Of a stretch of 56,123 bases of DNA, positions 43,953 to 52,805 are shown one piece after another; position 1 is the first letter of the stretch; each line of letters starts with the position of its first letter. Both the position numbers and the translations under genes were made by a program. Origin of the DNA: a virus; IMG/VR virus record IMGVR_UViG_3300009507_000021, positions 1-56,123 of that record. One strand, 5' to 3'. The notes under the pieces are model-generated. The model made no database searches. It saw only the letters and a program-made list of their open reading frames with translations, and was not told the origin of the DNA.

Positions 43953-46169
43953 ATGTCGCAACTCACTACAATATCAGGTTACGTTCCACTTAGAGATAAA
44001 TCCGAGTTAGATTCTGATCGTTATGAATTCATAACATTAGATCAGACAGAACCAAACGCGGGTTTACCTGATTCAGAAGGTGCACTCTTTATATCGGGTG
44101 TTGATGGGACTCGGAGTTTTACTACAGAGCCACGTCTTACTCAGTTATCGTTTAAGTCAGGATCTCTTGAACAGATTGATCCACCCAGCCAGCCTAGTTA
44201 TTTTCTTGTCTTCAAGGAAGAGCCTGGTTCACAAGCAGGCATTGGATTAGATGACAGTGTTGCGTGGTCGCTGGGTGAGTTTGAAGAAGTAGATACTCTT
44301 CAAACTGTTACCGATCGTGGTAATGTCACTACACAGTCCATAACAATTGCTAACTTAGATGCTGACTCTGCGGTCTTTTCGGGCGGTGTAAGAATTGATG
44401 GTAACTTGTGGGTCAATGGTACTGAGACAATTATCAATTCAAGCACTCTTACGGTTGATGATAAGAATATTGTAATCGCTGAAGGTGCACCAGACGCGGC
44501 GACTGCGGACGGTGGTGGTCTCACATTAGACGGTGCAAATGCCACAATAACATATCAAGCATCAAGTGATCGCTGGAGACTCAACAAAGATCTTGAGTTA
44601 GACGGCACTGATAAGAAAATATATTTCGGTAACAACAATCTTACTTTCGTAGGCGAAAATGGTACAAGTGATAAGTTAAGTCTCAGTGGTGGCGGTACAG
44701 GCAATCCTACCGATACCGTCACGATTGATGCTGTAGGACAGGTTGGTATTGGAACAGACAATCCTTCGGTAGCACTTGACGTTCAAGGTAGTGCGAATGT
44801 ATCTGCCAATCTTGATGTTGCAGGTCTAACTCAGTTAGACTCTACCACGATTGATGGTCTTCTAGAGTTAAAGGAAGTTCTTCCAAAAGATCCTACAGCA
44901 AAGATATTGTTTCGAAGACAATCAGATGGTGTCATTCTTGAAGGCGAGACTACAGTTGCCAACGTAGATCAGATATCTACGAGCGACACAGACTCAGATG
45001 CTACTCACTATCTCATGTTCACTTATGCAAACAACGGTGTAGGTGGATTTGATAGTGCGCTGATAGACACAACAACACTCACATACAATCCCAGCACTAA
45101 CATTTTTACAACCGAAAATATTGTTGCCAATGGATTAACAAATCTTGATTCAACATTTATCGCAGGTGATGTACAGATTCAAACCAATTCCGGCAGACTG
45201 CTTGACAGTGCGGGTAGATCGTTTGTCATTTACGATTCAGCGGGTGCTTTGCTGTGGGGTAATAACGGGACTAGTGCAGGCAATCTAGGTGGAGCAAGTG
45301 CGGTTGCAAGACTCATTGATCTAGCAGATGTTTCTATATCAGAGCCTATCACAAGTGGATATGTTGTCAAGTGGGACGAGTTTGCGGCAGGTGGATCAGG
45401 TGCTTGGGTTGTAGGACCAGATAATACAGGTGTCGGCGGTGCTGGCATTGCGCTCACTGATCTTTCAGTTGTACAACAAGTCGCATCAGGTACTGGTACA
45501 TTATCTTATAGTAATGTAAGCGGCGTATTTACATACACTCCTCCTGAGTTATCACTTCTAAATCTGACAGATGTTGCAAGCGATGGCACGAACGGACAAG
45601 TTCTCCAGACAGATGGCGCAGGTAACTTCTCATTTGTAAATCAGACGGGCGGTGGTGGCTCTAGCATCACAACTTCAGATGAGGGCTCAAGTCTTACGAC
45701 TGGTACGACCTCGTTCAACTTTGTTGGTACTGGTGTTACTGCAACAAACAGCGGCGATGATGTCACAGTAACCATTCCTGGAGTAACCGGTGCACTCAGT
45801 ACACGATCTACTATTATTGGCACAACAGGTACGATATCAGATAACAACTCAGCAGACTTAGACATTACTGGTGGTGCACCTACTTATGCACTTCTCAAGA
45901 TTCAATCAAATGATGCATCATGGGTGCGATTGTATACAGACACCGCATCAAGAACAGCAGACGCCTCACGATTAATTACAGACGATCCTGCGCCCGATGC
46001 TGGTGTTGTAGCAGAGATTATTACCACAGGTAACCAGGTGATCAAGATGTCACCCGGCGTCATAGGTTGGCTTGACACGGGAACAACCGTTCATGCGAGA
46101 GTTACCAATCTTAGTGGTGGTGCAAGAGCAATCACAGTAACGCTCACCTTGCTCGCACTGGAAGCATAA
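43953..46169 (+). CDS. Tail fibre protein, 738 residues
   Basis: N-terminal ISGYVPLRDKSELDSDRYEF is followed by a beta-rich shaft. The GNLWVNGTETIINSSTLTVD module (about 150) is shared with the gene at 34009, and VGIGTDNPSVALDVQGSAN (about 267) is a shaft motif of many phage fibres. Later come RQSDGVILEGET and repeated DxxxYLMFTYANNG-like units shared with the fibre at 51015. The C-terminal part includes ISTRSTIIGTTG-like sequence and a beta-sandwich ending GARAITVTLTLLALEA, a common tip domain. A receptor-binding fibre is likely. It overlaps the protease gene by one base (TAATG). Confidence 0.7.
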   Translation: MSQLTTISGYVPLRDKSELDSDRYEFITLDQTEPNAGLPDSEGALFISGVDGTRSFTTEPRLTQLSFKSGSLEQIDPPSQPSYFLVFKEEPGSQAGIGLDDSVAWSLGEFEEVDTLQTVTDRGNVTTQSITIANLDADSAVFSGGVRIDGNLWVNGTETIINSSTLTVDDKNIVIAEGAPDAATADGGGLTLDGANATITYQASSDRWRLNKDLELDGTDKKIYFGNNNLTFVGENGTSDKLSLSGGGTGNPTDTVTIDAVGQVGIGTDNPSVALDVQGSANVSANLDVAGLTQLDSTTIDGLLELKEVLPKDPTAKILFRRQSDGVILEGETTVANVDQISTSDTDSDATHYLMFTYANNGVGGFDSALIDTTTLTYNPSTNIFTTENIVANGLTNLDSTFIAGDVQIQTNSGRLLDSAGRSFVIYDSAGALLWGNNGTSAGNLGGASAVARLIDLADVSISEPITSGYVVKWDEFAAGGSGAWVVGPDNTGVGGAGIALTDLSVVQQVASGTGTLSYSNVSGVFTYTPPELSLLNLTDVASDGTNGQVLQTDGAGNFSFVNQTGGGGSSITTSDEGSSLTTGTTSFNFVGTGVTATNSGDDVTVTIPGVTGALSTRSTIIGTTGTISDNNSADLDITGGAPTYALLKIQSNDASWVRLYTDTASRTADASRLITDDPAPDAGVVAEIITTGNQVIKMSPGVIGWLDTGTTVHARVTNLSGGARAITVTLTLLALEA

Positions 46170-47998
46170 TGGAAGAATATCTGGTTTTATTACATAGCCA
46201 TGATGACCTAGATACTTTCTATGCGGACATGGAGACAACTGGCGGTATTTTAGAACGTGCTATCGATATCTGTTGTCGCAGACCTTTGTCGCGAACAACT
46301 ATGTACATGCTCACATCAGAAGAGGCGGCCGCAGTCAAGGCTGATTCTCGTGTAAGACAAGTTGCTCGTTGGTCAGATCGCCCAGAAATGAAACCCACCG
46401 CATTTACTCGTACAGACTTTGAGTATGACAAAGGCGCAAACGAACCACCCAATGATTCACAATCAAAGAATTGGGGCACATGGCGTTCTAGAAACACATA
46501 CGAAGGCAACGAGTCTATTATCGACAACTGGGCAGATGACTTTTTAAATCCTGATCAGGTAACGGGTGAAAAATATACCGGTAGTGAGACATTCACCGAG
46601 ACTGGTAAGCACGTTGACATTGTGGTTAAAGATGGGCATCCAGATCCTAACATGCCAGACTTACAGATTAACGCAGATGGTACGGGCGGCTCACGAGTTA
46701 ACGAGATTAACTGGAATCTATACACGACCACTGTACAGGGTTATGAGGCTTTTGGTTCTTCTGATTATTTCTTAGCACAGGATTATGTGTACAGCCCATA
46801 CACTTCAGGCAATAGTGATATAAGCAGACAAAGGCAACACGGCGCTTCGGTTTCAACATGTGCCGCTGGCTCAACGCTGGGTCTGGCGCCGGGCGCAAAC
46901 ATATATTCGTTTGATCCGTATACTGCCAGTCAACTAGACTACGGCAATTTCAGTTCCCCAGATGGCTATCCTAATTACACTGACTTCGATTATATTCGAG
47001 CGTGGCACAATGCAAAGACGGTAAACCAAGCAACAGGATTTAAGAATCCTACTATCATTAATTGTAGCACTGGTTTTAGTGAACTGTTTTCAGAAGGTGA
47101 TAACACATGGCCTGTACAAGCCACAAATCGTGGTGTTACTTATGGCGATGGTATCAACCCAATGACGAATCAACAAGTCGAAGATGCTCAATTGGCTGGC
47201 GTAGGCGATATAGTCGGCAGCGCCGGGAATCGATATTTTTATTCGGTAATGGGCACTAATGGTAGTAACAGTTTCATTGACTTTGTTATTGCAGATGTCG
47301 AAGACTGTATCAACGATGGCATTCATGTTGTTATCTCGGCTAGTAATGATAACACATTAATGGCTTTCACAAACACCACTGAACACACAAACAATACTGT
47401 TACACTACAAGATGCGACAACACAAAACTGGAAGTCGCGCTCTTTTGGTACCGACCAAAAAGGATGTTACATTGTTGGAACACTCAGCACAAAATCAAGA
47501 CTGAGAGCCGGCGGTAGTGCAGGTCAAGGCGAGTGTCGGGTGTCTTATTCAAATTGTGGATTAGGTGTAGACTTCTATACATTTGCAGATGGTGTCACCG
47601 CGGGTTACAATGGAAACGGTGGGCAGGTCGCTGATCCTCGAAACGCAAGTTATACTCTTAGAACATTTAATGGTACTTCGGCGGGTGCACCGATGCTCAC
47701 CGGGCAACTTGCTTGCATACTAGAACGTTTTCCTGATATGACACCCGCACAACTATATGACTATATGGTGATGAGAAGTCGAACATTAGCAGAAAATGAA
47801 TGTGGAGATTTAGGCAACGATTGGCCTAATGCGTTTTGTTTTGAATCGACTGAATCACCACGTGTGGCTATGTCTATTGGTGATATTCGCCCACAGTCTG
47901 GCAGAATAGAAACAAAGAATATACATCTTGCAAGACCCTCATCAGGTGTCGCATACCCTAGACAAAGAACTGCCCGAACGTGGCGCCGAGTCGTATAA
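46169..47998 (+). CDS. Subtilisin-like serine protease (S8) in the fibre cluster
   Basis: This 609-residue protein has a subtilase triad: Asp155 in VDIVVKDGHPDP, His224 in RQHGASVSTCAAGSTLGLAP (the HGTxVA motif followed by the usual GLAPGA strand), and Ser504 in NGTSAGAPMLTGQLAC (GTSMAxP motif). The oxyanion-hole Asn is probably in VVISASNDN. The N-terminal 75 residues (LVLLHSHDDLDTFYADME) resemble an inhibitor-type prodomain. There is no signal peptide, so the enzyme would stay in the cell or the virion. It may process fibre proteins or degrade host surface proteins. It lies at the end of the cluster, just before a late promoter. Confidence 0.85.
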   Translation: MEEYLVLLHSHDDLDTFYADMETTGGILERAIDICCRRPLSRTTMYMLTSEEAAAVKADSRVRQVARWSDRPEMKPTAFTRTDFEYDKGANEPPNDSQSKNWGTWRSRNTYEGNESIIDNWADDFLNPDQVTGEKYTGSETFTETGKHVDIVVKDGHPDPNMPDLQINADGTGGSRVNEINWNLYTTTVQGYEAFGSSDYFLAQDYVYSPYTSGNSDISRQRQHGASVSTCAAGSTLGLAPGANIYSFDPYTASQLDYGNFSSPDGYPNYTDFDYIRAWHNAKTVNQATGFKNPTIINCSTGFSELFSEGDNTWPVQATNRGVTYGDGINPMTNQQVEDAQLAGVGDIVGSAGNRYFYSVMGTNGSNSFIDFVIADVEDCINDGIHVVISASNDNTLMAFTNTTEHTNNTVTLQDATTQNWKSRSFGTDQKGCYIVGTLSTKSRLRAGGSAGQGECRVSYSNCGLGVDFYTFADGVTAGYNGNGGQVADPRNASYTLRTFNGTSAGAPMLTGQLACILERFPDMTPAQLYDYMVMRSRTLAENECGDLGNDWPNAFCFESTESPRVAMSIGDIRPQSGRIETKNIHLARPSSGVAYPRQRTARTWRRVV

Positions 47999-48001
47999 AT
48001 A
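47994..48001 (+). promoter_or_regulatory. T4-type late promoter (TATAAATA) for the neck operon
   Basis: An exact TATAAATA overlaps the protease stop codon, 30 bases before the gp13 ATG, with a GGAG site between. Confidence 0.75.
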
Positions 48002-48023
48002 AACATAAACCGGAGACATTTAC

Positions 48024-48785
48024 ATGGCATCGCCCACAACAAGACAAGAACTAGTTGATTTCTGCTTGCGGAGATTAGGTTCGCCTGTTCTTGAAATTAA
48101 TGTAGACGATGATCAACTTGAAGATAAAGTTGATGATGCGCTTCAGATGTTTCAAGAGTATCATGCCGACGCTACTTTTACCACTTATATTAAGCATCAG
48201 ATAACAGCCGATGATGTAACAAATGAATACATTACTATTCCAAACACAGTGCTGTATCTTACCAAAGTATATCCATTTAGCAAGACCTTTGGTAGTACCA
48301 ACATGTTTGATATTAAGTATCAGATGATGTTGAACAGCATGGGCGACTTTATGAACTTTGCGGGTGGTTTATCGTATTACTATCAGATGGAACAGTATTT
48401 AGAATTTATTGCTGATATTCTAGACGGTGAGCCACGAGTTAATTTTTCAAGGCATCAGAATAGATTATATATTTTTGGCGAATGGGCTCCTAATCAGTAT
48501 AACAATTTAGCCGTAGGTGATTACATCATTGCGGAGTGTTTGTCACTTGTTGATCCCGCATCATTCGCTGACGTTTGGAACGACAAATTTCTCAAAGACT
48601 ATACCACACAGTTGATCAAACAACAGTGGGGTGGTAACATGATGAAATTTGAAGGCATGACTTTACCAGGTGGTGTGCAATTAAACGGTCGTCAATACTA
48701 TGACGATGCTACAGCAGAACTAGAAAAACTGGAAGAAAAATTACGTAATGAAAACGAATTTCCACCAGATTTTTTCATGGGTTAA
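48024..48785 (+). CDS. gp13: Neck protein gp13
   Basis: This 253-residue protein (T4 gp13: 309) opens TTRQELVDFCLRRLGSPVLEI with NVDDDQLEDKVDDALQMFQEYH, a clear gp13 signature, and has FDIKYQMMLNSM, ADVWNDKFLKDYTTQLIKQQ and WGGNMMKFEGMTLPGGVQLN at the C-terminus. gp13 forms the neck ring that closes the head after packaging. The order gp13-gp14-gp15 is as in T4, and the gene is expressed from the late promoter upstream. Confidence 0.92.
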   Translation: MASPTTRQELVDFCLRRLGSPVLEINVDDDQLEDKVDDALQMFQEYHADATFTTYIKHQITADDVTNEYITIPNTVLYLTKVYPFSKTFGSTNMFDIKYQMMLNSMGDFMNFAGGLSYYYQMEQYLEFIADILDGEPRVNFSRHQNRLYIFGEWAPNQYNNLAVGDYIIAECLSLVDPASFADVWNDKFLKDYTTQLIKQQWGGNMMKFEGMTLPGGVQLNGRQYYDDATAELEKLEEKLRNENEFPPDFFMG

Positions 48786-48788
48786 TGC

Positions 48789-49691
48789 ATGGCTACTAAT
48801 CTCTATTTTACTCAAGGCAGATACTCAGAGCAAGAACTCTATGAAGATCTGATTATTGAATCTCTCAAAATATATGGACAAGATGTCTATTATATGCCAA
48901 GAGAGATGGTCAATAAAGATTCTATATTCCAGGATGATAATGTATCACGGTTTGATGATGCATATAAACTGGAAATGTATATTGAGAATACCGAAGGCTT
49001 TGACGGAGAAGGAGATCTGTTCACTAAGTTTGGTGTAGAGATTCGTGATGCCGCTACCTTTATTGTATCACGTAGGAGATTTTTGTCAACCGTTTCTAAG
49101 TATGAACAGACATTAGAACCCGGCGGCCAGTTTTATAGGCCTCGCGAAGGAGATTTGATTTCTCTTCCACTTTCTAACTCTATATTTGAGATCACGAAGG
49201 TAGAAGACGAATCACCTTTCTATCAGTTAAAAGATATACCAGTGTTTAAGATTCGTGCAGAATTGTTTGAGTACAACGACGAAGACTTTGATACGGGTGT
49301 ACAAGCAATTGATAATGTTGAGGGAGATCATGCGTTTCAGACCGTGTTTACATTCCCATCAGTCACGGGTGCGTTTGCATTTAATGAGACTGTGACTCAA
49401 ACAAATGATTCGTTTACTCTCACCGGTGAGATTGTCAAAATAGACAATTCAAATCCATCGGCTAAGAAGATATATGTTGCTCACACTGGAGGTGCTTCAG
49501 ACGGTGAGTATCATGAGTGGACCACTACCGCTCCTATGGTTGGTTCAACATCAGGTGCTACTGGTACGCCTAATGCTATAGGAGAAGATCTACAAGACAG
49601 TGCTATGAATACTGCCTTTGATACAACACTAGAAGGTGGAGAGATCAATTTTATTGATTTTTCAGAATCTAATCCGTTCGGAGATCCATAA
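48789..49691 (+). CDS. gp14: Neck protein gp14
   Basis: This 300-residue protein (T4 gp14: 256) has the family start YSEQELYEDLIIESLKIYG, then DVYYMPREMVNKDSIF, RFDDAYKLEMYIENTEGFDG and FGVEIRDAATFIVSRRRF. Its C-terminus ends NFIDFSESNPFGDP-like, as in marine gp14 proteins. It forms the second neck ring joining head and tail. An extra segment (about residues 180-280) has beta-sandwich character. Its stop overlaps the gp15 start (TAATG). Confidence 0.92.
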   Translation: MATNLYFTQGRYSEQELYEDLIIESLKIYGQDVYYMPREMVNKDSIFQDDNVSRFDDAYKLEMYIENTEGFDGEGDLFTKFGVEIRDAATFIVSRRRFLSTVSKYEQTLEPGGQFYRPREGDLISLPLSNSIFEITKVEDESPFYQLKDIPVFKIRAELFEYNDEDFDTGVQAIDNVEGDHAFQTVFTFPSVTGAFAFNETVTQTNDSFTLTGEIVKIDNSNPSAKKIYVAHTGGASDGEYHEWTTTAPMVGSTSGATGTPNAIGEDLQDSAMNTAFDTTLEGGEINFIDFSESNPFGDP

Positions 49692-50977
49692 TGTTTGGTA
49701 CTCATTTTTATCATCAGCGAATTAGAAAAGCCGTTGCTGTTTTTGGATCATTGTTCAATGACATATATGTGGTAAGAAAAGACGCCGCAGGTAACTCATT
49801 ATCACAAGTCAAAGTACCTTTGTCATACTCTCCTAAGAGAGATTTTGTAGCACGTATTGATGCAATGAACGATGGCGAAAACGCTGAGAGACAGATTGCT
49901 TTAAAATTACCCAGGCTTTCTTTTGAGATATTAGCCATGCAGTATGATGCCGCGCGACAAATGCCTCGGACAAATTCATGTGTAGTGTTTCCTGATAACT
50001 ATGGCGATGGCGCTAGTAAGTTATACACTCCTGTTCCTTACATTATATCGTTTCAGTTGAATGCATATGCCAAGACACAAGATGATGCCTTGCAGATTGT
50101 TGAACAGATTCTTCCTTATTTTACACCAAATTACACAGTGACAATCAAGCCACTCAACGACTTTGATGTTGTAGAGGATTCGCCTATTACCATGACAGGT
50201 ATTACGTTCTCAGATGATTATGAAGCGCCTTTAGAGAGCAGGCGGTCTATCATATACACGATGGACTTTGACATGAAACTATACCTGTACAAGTCAATTG
50301 CAGATGGTTCTAAGATTATTGAAGAAGCGTGTGTAAACTTTTTGAATCTAGACGGCGGCACAGACGAAGAATTGTTTGTCAAGACATGTACTGATAGTGC
50401 ATGGACAGCCAGTCCTTTGAGTTTGAATCTTTCTGAAGATAACGCACAGTATGTGGCGCCGTTCACTATTGTAAATATTCCAGGAACACCCACGTCATTT
50501 ACAGTGAGTGATCCACAAAATGGAACTGCTTCGGCGGAATATCAAACGCTGACTACAAACAACGAAGGTATTATTACTGCGAAAGGTACTTGGAGTTATC
50601 AATCTAATCCAGATTGGAACGGAACAGACTCATTTAATGTGAGTGTTCTAGGCGATTGGGGTGCGAAATATTTCCCCATATCCATCACAGTTGATCCAGT
50701 CCAAGATGCATATGCAGTCAGTGCCTCAACCACTGTTGACACACCAGTTGATATCACAGTGAGTGGCAATGATACTTGGCAAGCAGGCAATACAGTATTC
50801 TCTGTTGCTGTAGGTGGACAACCATCTAACGGATCTGTGGTCGTACTAGATGCTTCCGCTGGCACATACACATATACACCTAATCCAGGATACACTGGGC
50901 AAGATACCTTTATCTATCGTGCATCACCAGAACAAGGTATTTCAGAAACAGCAATCGTTACTGTTACCATAACGTAA
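49691..50977 (+). CDS. gp15: Tail sheath stabiliser gp15 with C-terminal Ig-like extension
   Basis: This 428-residue protein (T4 gp15: 272) has a normal gp15 core in residues 1-230: MFGTHFYHQRIRKAVAVFG, LFNDIYVVRK, ALKLPRLSFEILAMQYDA, DALQIVEQILPYFTPNYTV and RRSIIYTMDFDMKLYL. Residues about 240-428 add two cadherin/Ig-like modules: NPDWNGTDSFNVSVLG, then GTYTYTPNPGYTGQDTFIY, a motif of bacterial adhesin-type tandem domains. gp15 ends the tail and binds the neck. The extra modules would project from the tail top as decoration. The fusion is continuous, with no frameshift. Confidence 0.9.
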   Translation: MFGTHFYHQRIRKAVAVFGSLFNDIYVVRKDAAGNSLSQVKVPLSYSPKRDFVARIDAMNDGENAERQIALKLPRLSFEILAMQYDAARQMPRTNSCVVFPDNYGDGASKLYTPVPYIISFQLNAYAKTQDDALQIVEQILPYFTPNYTVTIKPLNDFDVVEDSPITMTGITFSDDYEAPLESRRSIIYTMDFDMKLYLYKSIADGSKIIEEACVNFLNLDGGTDEELFVKTCTDSAWTASPLSLNLSEDNAQYVAPFTIVNIPGTPTSFTVSDPQNGTASAEYQTLTTNNEGIITAKGTWSYQSNPDWNGTDSFNVSVLGDWGAKYFPISITVDPVQDAYAVSASTTVDTPVDITVSGNDTWQAGNTVFSVAVGGQPSNGSVVVLDASAGTYTYTPNPGYTGQDTFIYRASPEQGISETAIVTVTIT

Positions 50978-50981
50978 CCGA

Positions 50982-50989
50982 TATAAATA
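50982..50989 (+). promoter_or_regulatory. T4-type late promoter (TATAAATA) for the last fibre genes
   Basis: An exact TATAAATA just after the gp15 stop, 33 bases before the next ATG. Confidence 0.75.
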
Positions 50990-51014
50990 AACCAAAGAAA
51001 CGAGATCAGGTACA

Positions 51015-52802
51015 ATGGCAGACATAAAAATTTCAGGTTTAAATTTGATAGACGGGACAACGGTGCCCCCTCTAGGATTGGAAGATGAAATCATCGTCAA
51101 TGACGTTGATGTCGGACCACCTATTACTGCTATTACGAAGAGAACCACTCTTCAGGCACTCCGAGATCTCGCAAACCAAAACATTGATGATGATCCTAGT
51201 GGATCTACAGTCACGGGTGATCTTACGGTCACGGGTACAATCAATGGCGTTGATATTTCTGATTTAGAAGCAAGCACTATTAATTGTGCCCGAGACTCGG
51301 TAGACGCCGATGGCATATGTGGTCTCAGAATTTTAGGTGATACTGTTATTGACAGTGATCTTACTGTTAGAGATAATATTTTCTGGGGAGGTGTTGCATC
51401 TGGTGATGGCCGTAATATTACCGATATTCAGTTTGCTCTCCGTTCTGATTCTGCCGATCATGCCCGAGTCAGTAAGTTTCAAGAAGTAGCAACTTTGGTT
51501 GACGCACAAAATTACTTTATAACCATGTCGCCAATACAAACAGGCGAAGATAGTGTTAATACAGACCCTGCGGTTTATTTTGATAAAAACACTGAAGCAT
51601 TATATTCACCTTTATTCGCTGGCGATGGTTCGCTTCTTATAAATGTAAATGCAGATAGTGCGGATCATGCACGAGTCAGTAAGTTTCAAGAAGTAGCACA
51701 AACAGACGCTGGCACTTACTATCCCCTCATGTCTGGTTTATTAGATGGAGTAGATAGTGTAAATACAAACTCACTAGTCAATTACAATACCGTCACTGAA
51801 GTATTTTCTGCACCTTTCTTTTCAGGTGATGGTAGTCTGTTAACAAATGTCACTGCGAGTGCCACAGTAACCGAAGCGACTAAAATATATACGAAACAGG
51901 CAACATTGTCAAGTCTTCATTATCTCACGATGGTTGAAACCACAGGCAGTGGTGTGAATCCTTTAGCAGATAGTGCGTTAACAGATAACAATCTTTTGTA
52001 TGATCCTATCAATGCGATCTTGCAAGATCCCGGCAATGCTTTGTTTGGAGCGATGGGTGTTACTTACGCTCAACAGACGACTGCTAAGGTTCCCGAAGAT
52101 GGTGTTAACTATCTTATGATGAGGGAAACCTCAACAGGTCAAGACAGTGTGGGTTGTATCACAGATCTCACGTATAACACGACTACCGACGGCGGCACAC
52201 TATTTTCTCCACAATTCTCAGGAGGCGGTGCATCACTCACAGATGTTGACGCAATAACAGCAACAACGGCAACCAACGTTGCAGTAACTGCTGACACTGC
52301 CAACTCAGTAAACTATCTCATGTTTAGTGGTAGTACCAGTGGAGGTAATGGCACAAAAGTTAACTCAAACATTCGGGTGAATCCAGGATTAGACGCGATG
52401 CATCTGTCTGCTTCAGGCAGTAGACTGTTGCTAGGTGCAGACTCAGACATTAGTATGTCGGTAGGCACCGGCGTACAGTATTCGTTTAATGTCACGAACA
52501 ACGGATCAACTGATTACGTTCTGTCTGATACAGGAAATGTTTGGTTCCCTACAAGCGAAAACGATCCTATACTTTACCTGAGGCGAGGTGATACATATAG
52601 ATTCGATCACAATCATTCGGGTCATCCATTTGAGATCAGAGTAAGTAATGCAGGTGCGGCTTACACAACAGGTGTTTCAGTAATATCTGGCACAAGTCAA
52701 GTTGGCATCACACAGTTTAAAGTACCAATGAGTGCTCCGCCAACCTTGTATTATCAGTGTACTGCTCATTCTGGTATGGGTAATACCATTAACATAGTAT
52801 AA
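51015..52802 (+). CDS. Tail fibre with cupredoxin-like C-terminal domain
   Basis: The protein has 595 residues. N-terminal KISGLNLIDGTTVPPLGLED is a short attachment domain; DLTVTGTINGVDISDLE is a shaft module. Two tandem units share DSADHARVSKFQEVA (about residues 149 and 221), with YxxMSxxxxGxDSVNT following. Residues about 500-595 hold a cupredoxin-like fold: ILYLRRGDTYRFDHNHSGHP, then PPTLYYQCTAHSGMGN, where the C-x2-H-x2-M spacing with an upstream His resembles a blue-copper loop. This domain is common at marine phage fibre tips. Copper binding is untested. Confidence 0.72.
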   Translation: MADIKISGLNLIDGTTVPPLGLEDEIIVNDVDVGPPITAITKRTTLQALRDLANQNIDDDPSGSTVTGDLTVTGTINGVDISDLEASTINCARDSVDADGICGLRILGDTVIDSDLTVRDNIFWGGVASGDGRNITDIQFALRSDSADHARVSKFQEVATLVDAQNYFITMSPIQTGEDSVNTDPAVYFDKNTEALYSPLFAGDGSLLINVNADSADHARVSKFQEVAQTDAGTYYPLMSGLLDGVDSVNTNSLVNYNTVTEVFSAPFFSGDGSLLTNVTASATVTEATKIYTKQATLSSLHYLTMVETTGSGVNPLADSALTDNNLLYDPINAILQDPGNALFGAMGVTYAQQTTAKVPEDGVNYLMMRETSTGQDSVGCITDLTYNTTTDGGTLFSPQFSGGGASLTDVDAITATTATNVAVTADTANSVNYLMFSGSTSGGNGTKVNSNIRVNPGLDAMHLSASGSRLLLGADSDISMSVGTGVQYSFNVTNNGSTDYVLSDTGNVWFPTSENDPILYLRRGDTYRFDHNHSGHPFEIRVSNAGAAYTTGVSVISGTSQVGITQFKVPMSAPPTLYYQCTAHSGMGNTINIV

Positions 52803-52805
52803 ATT

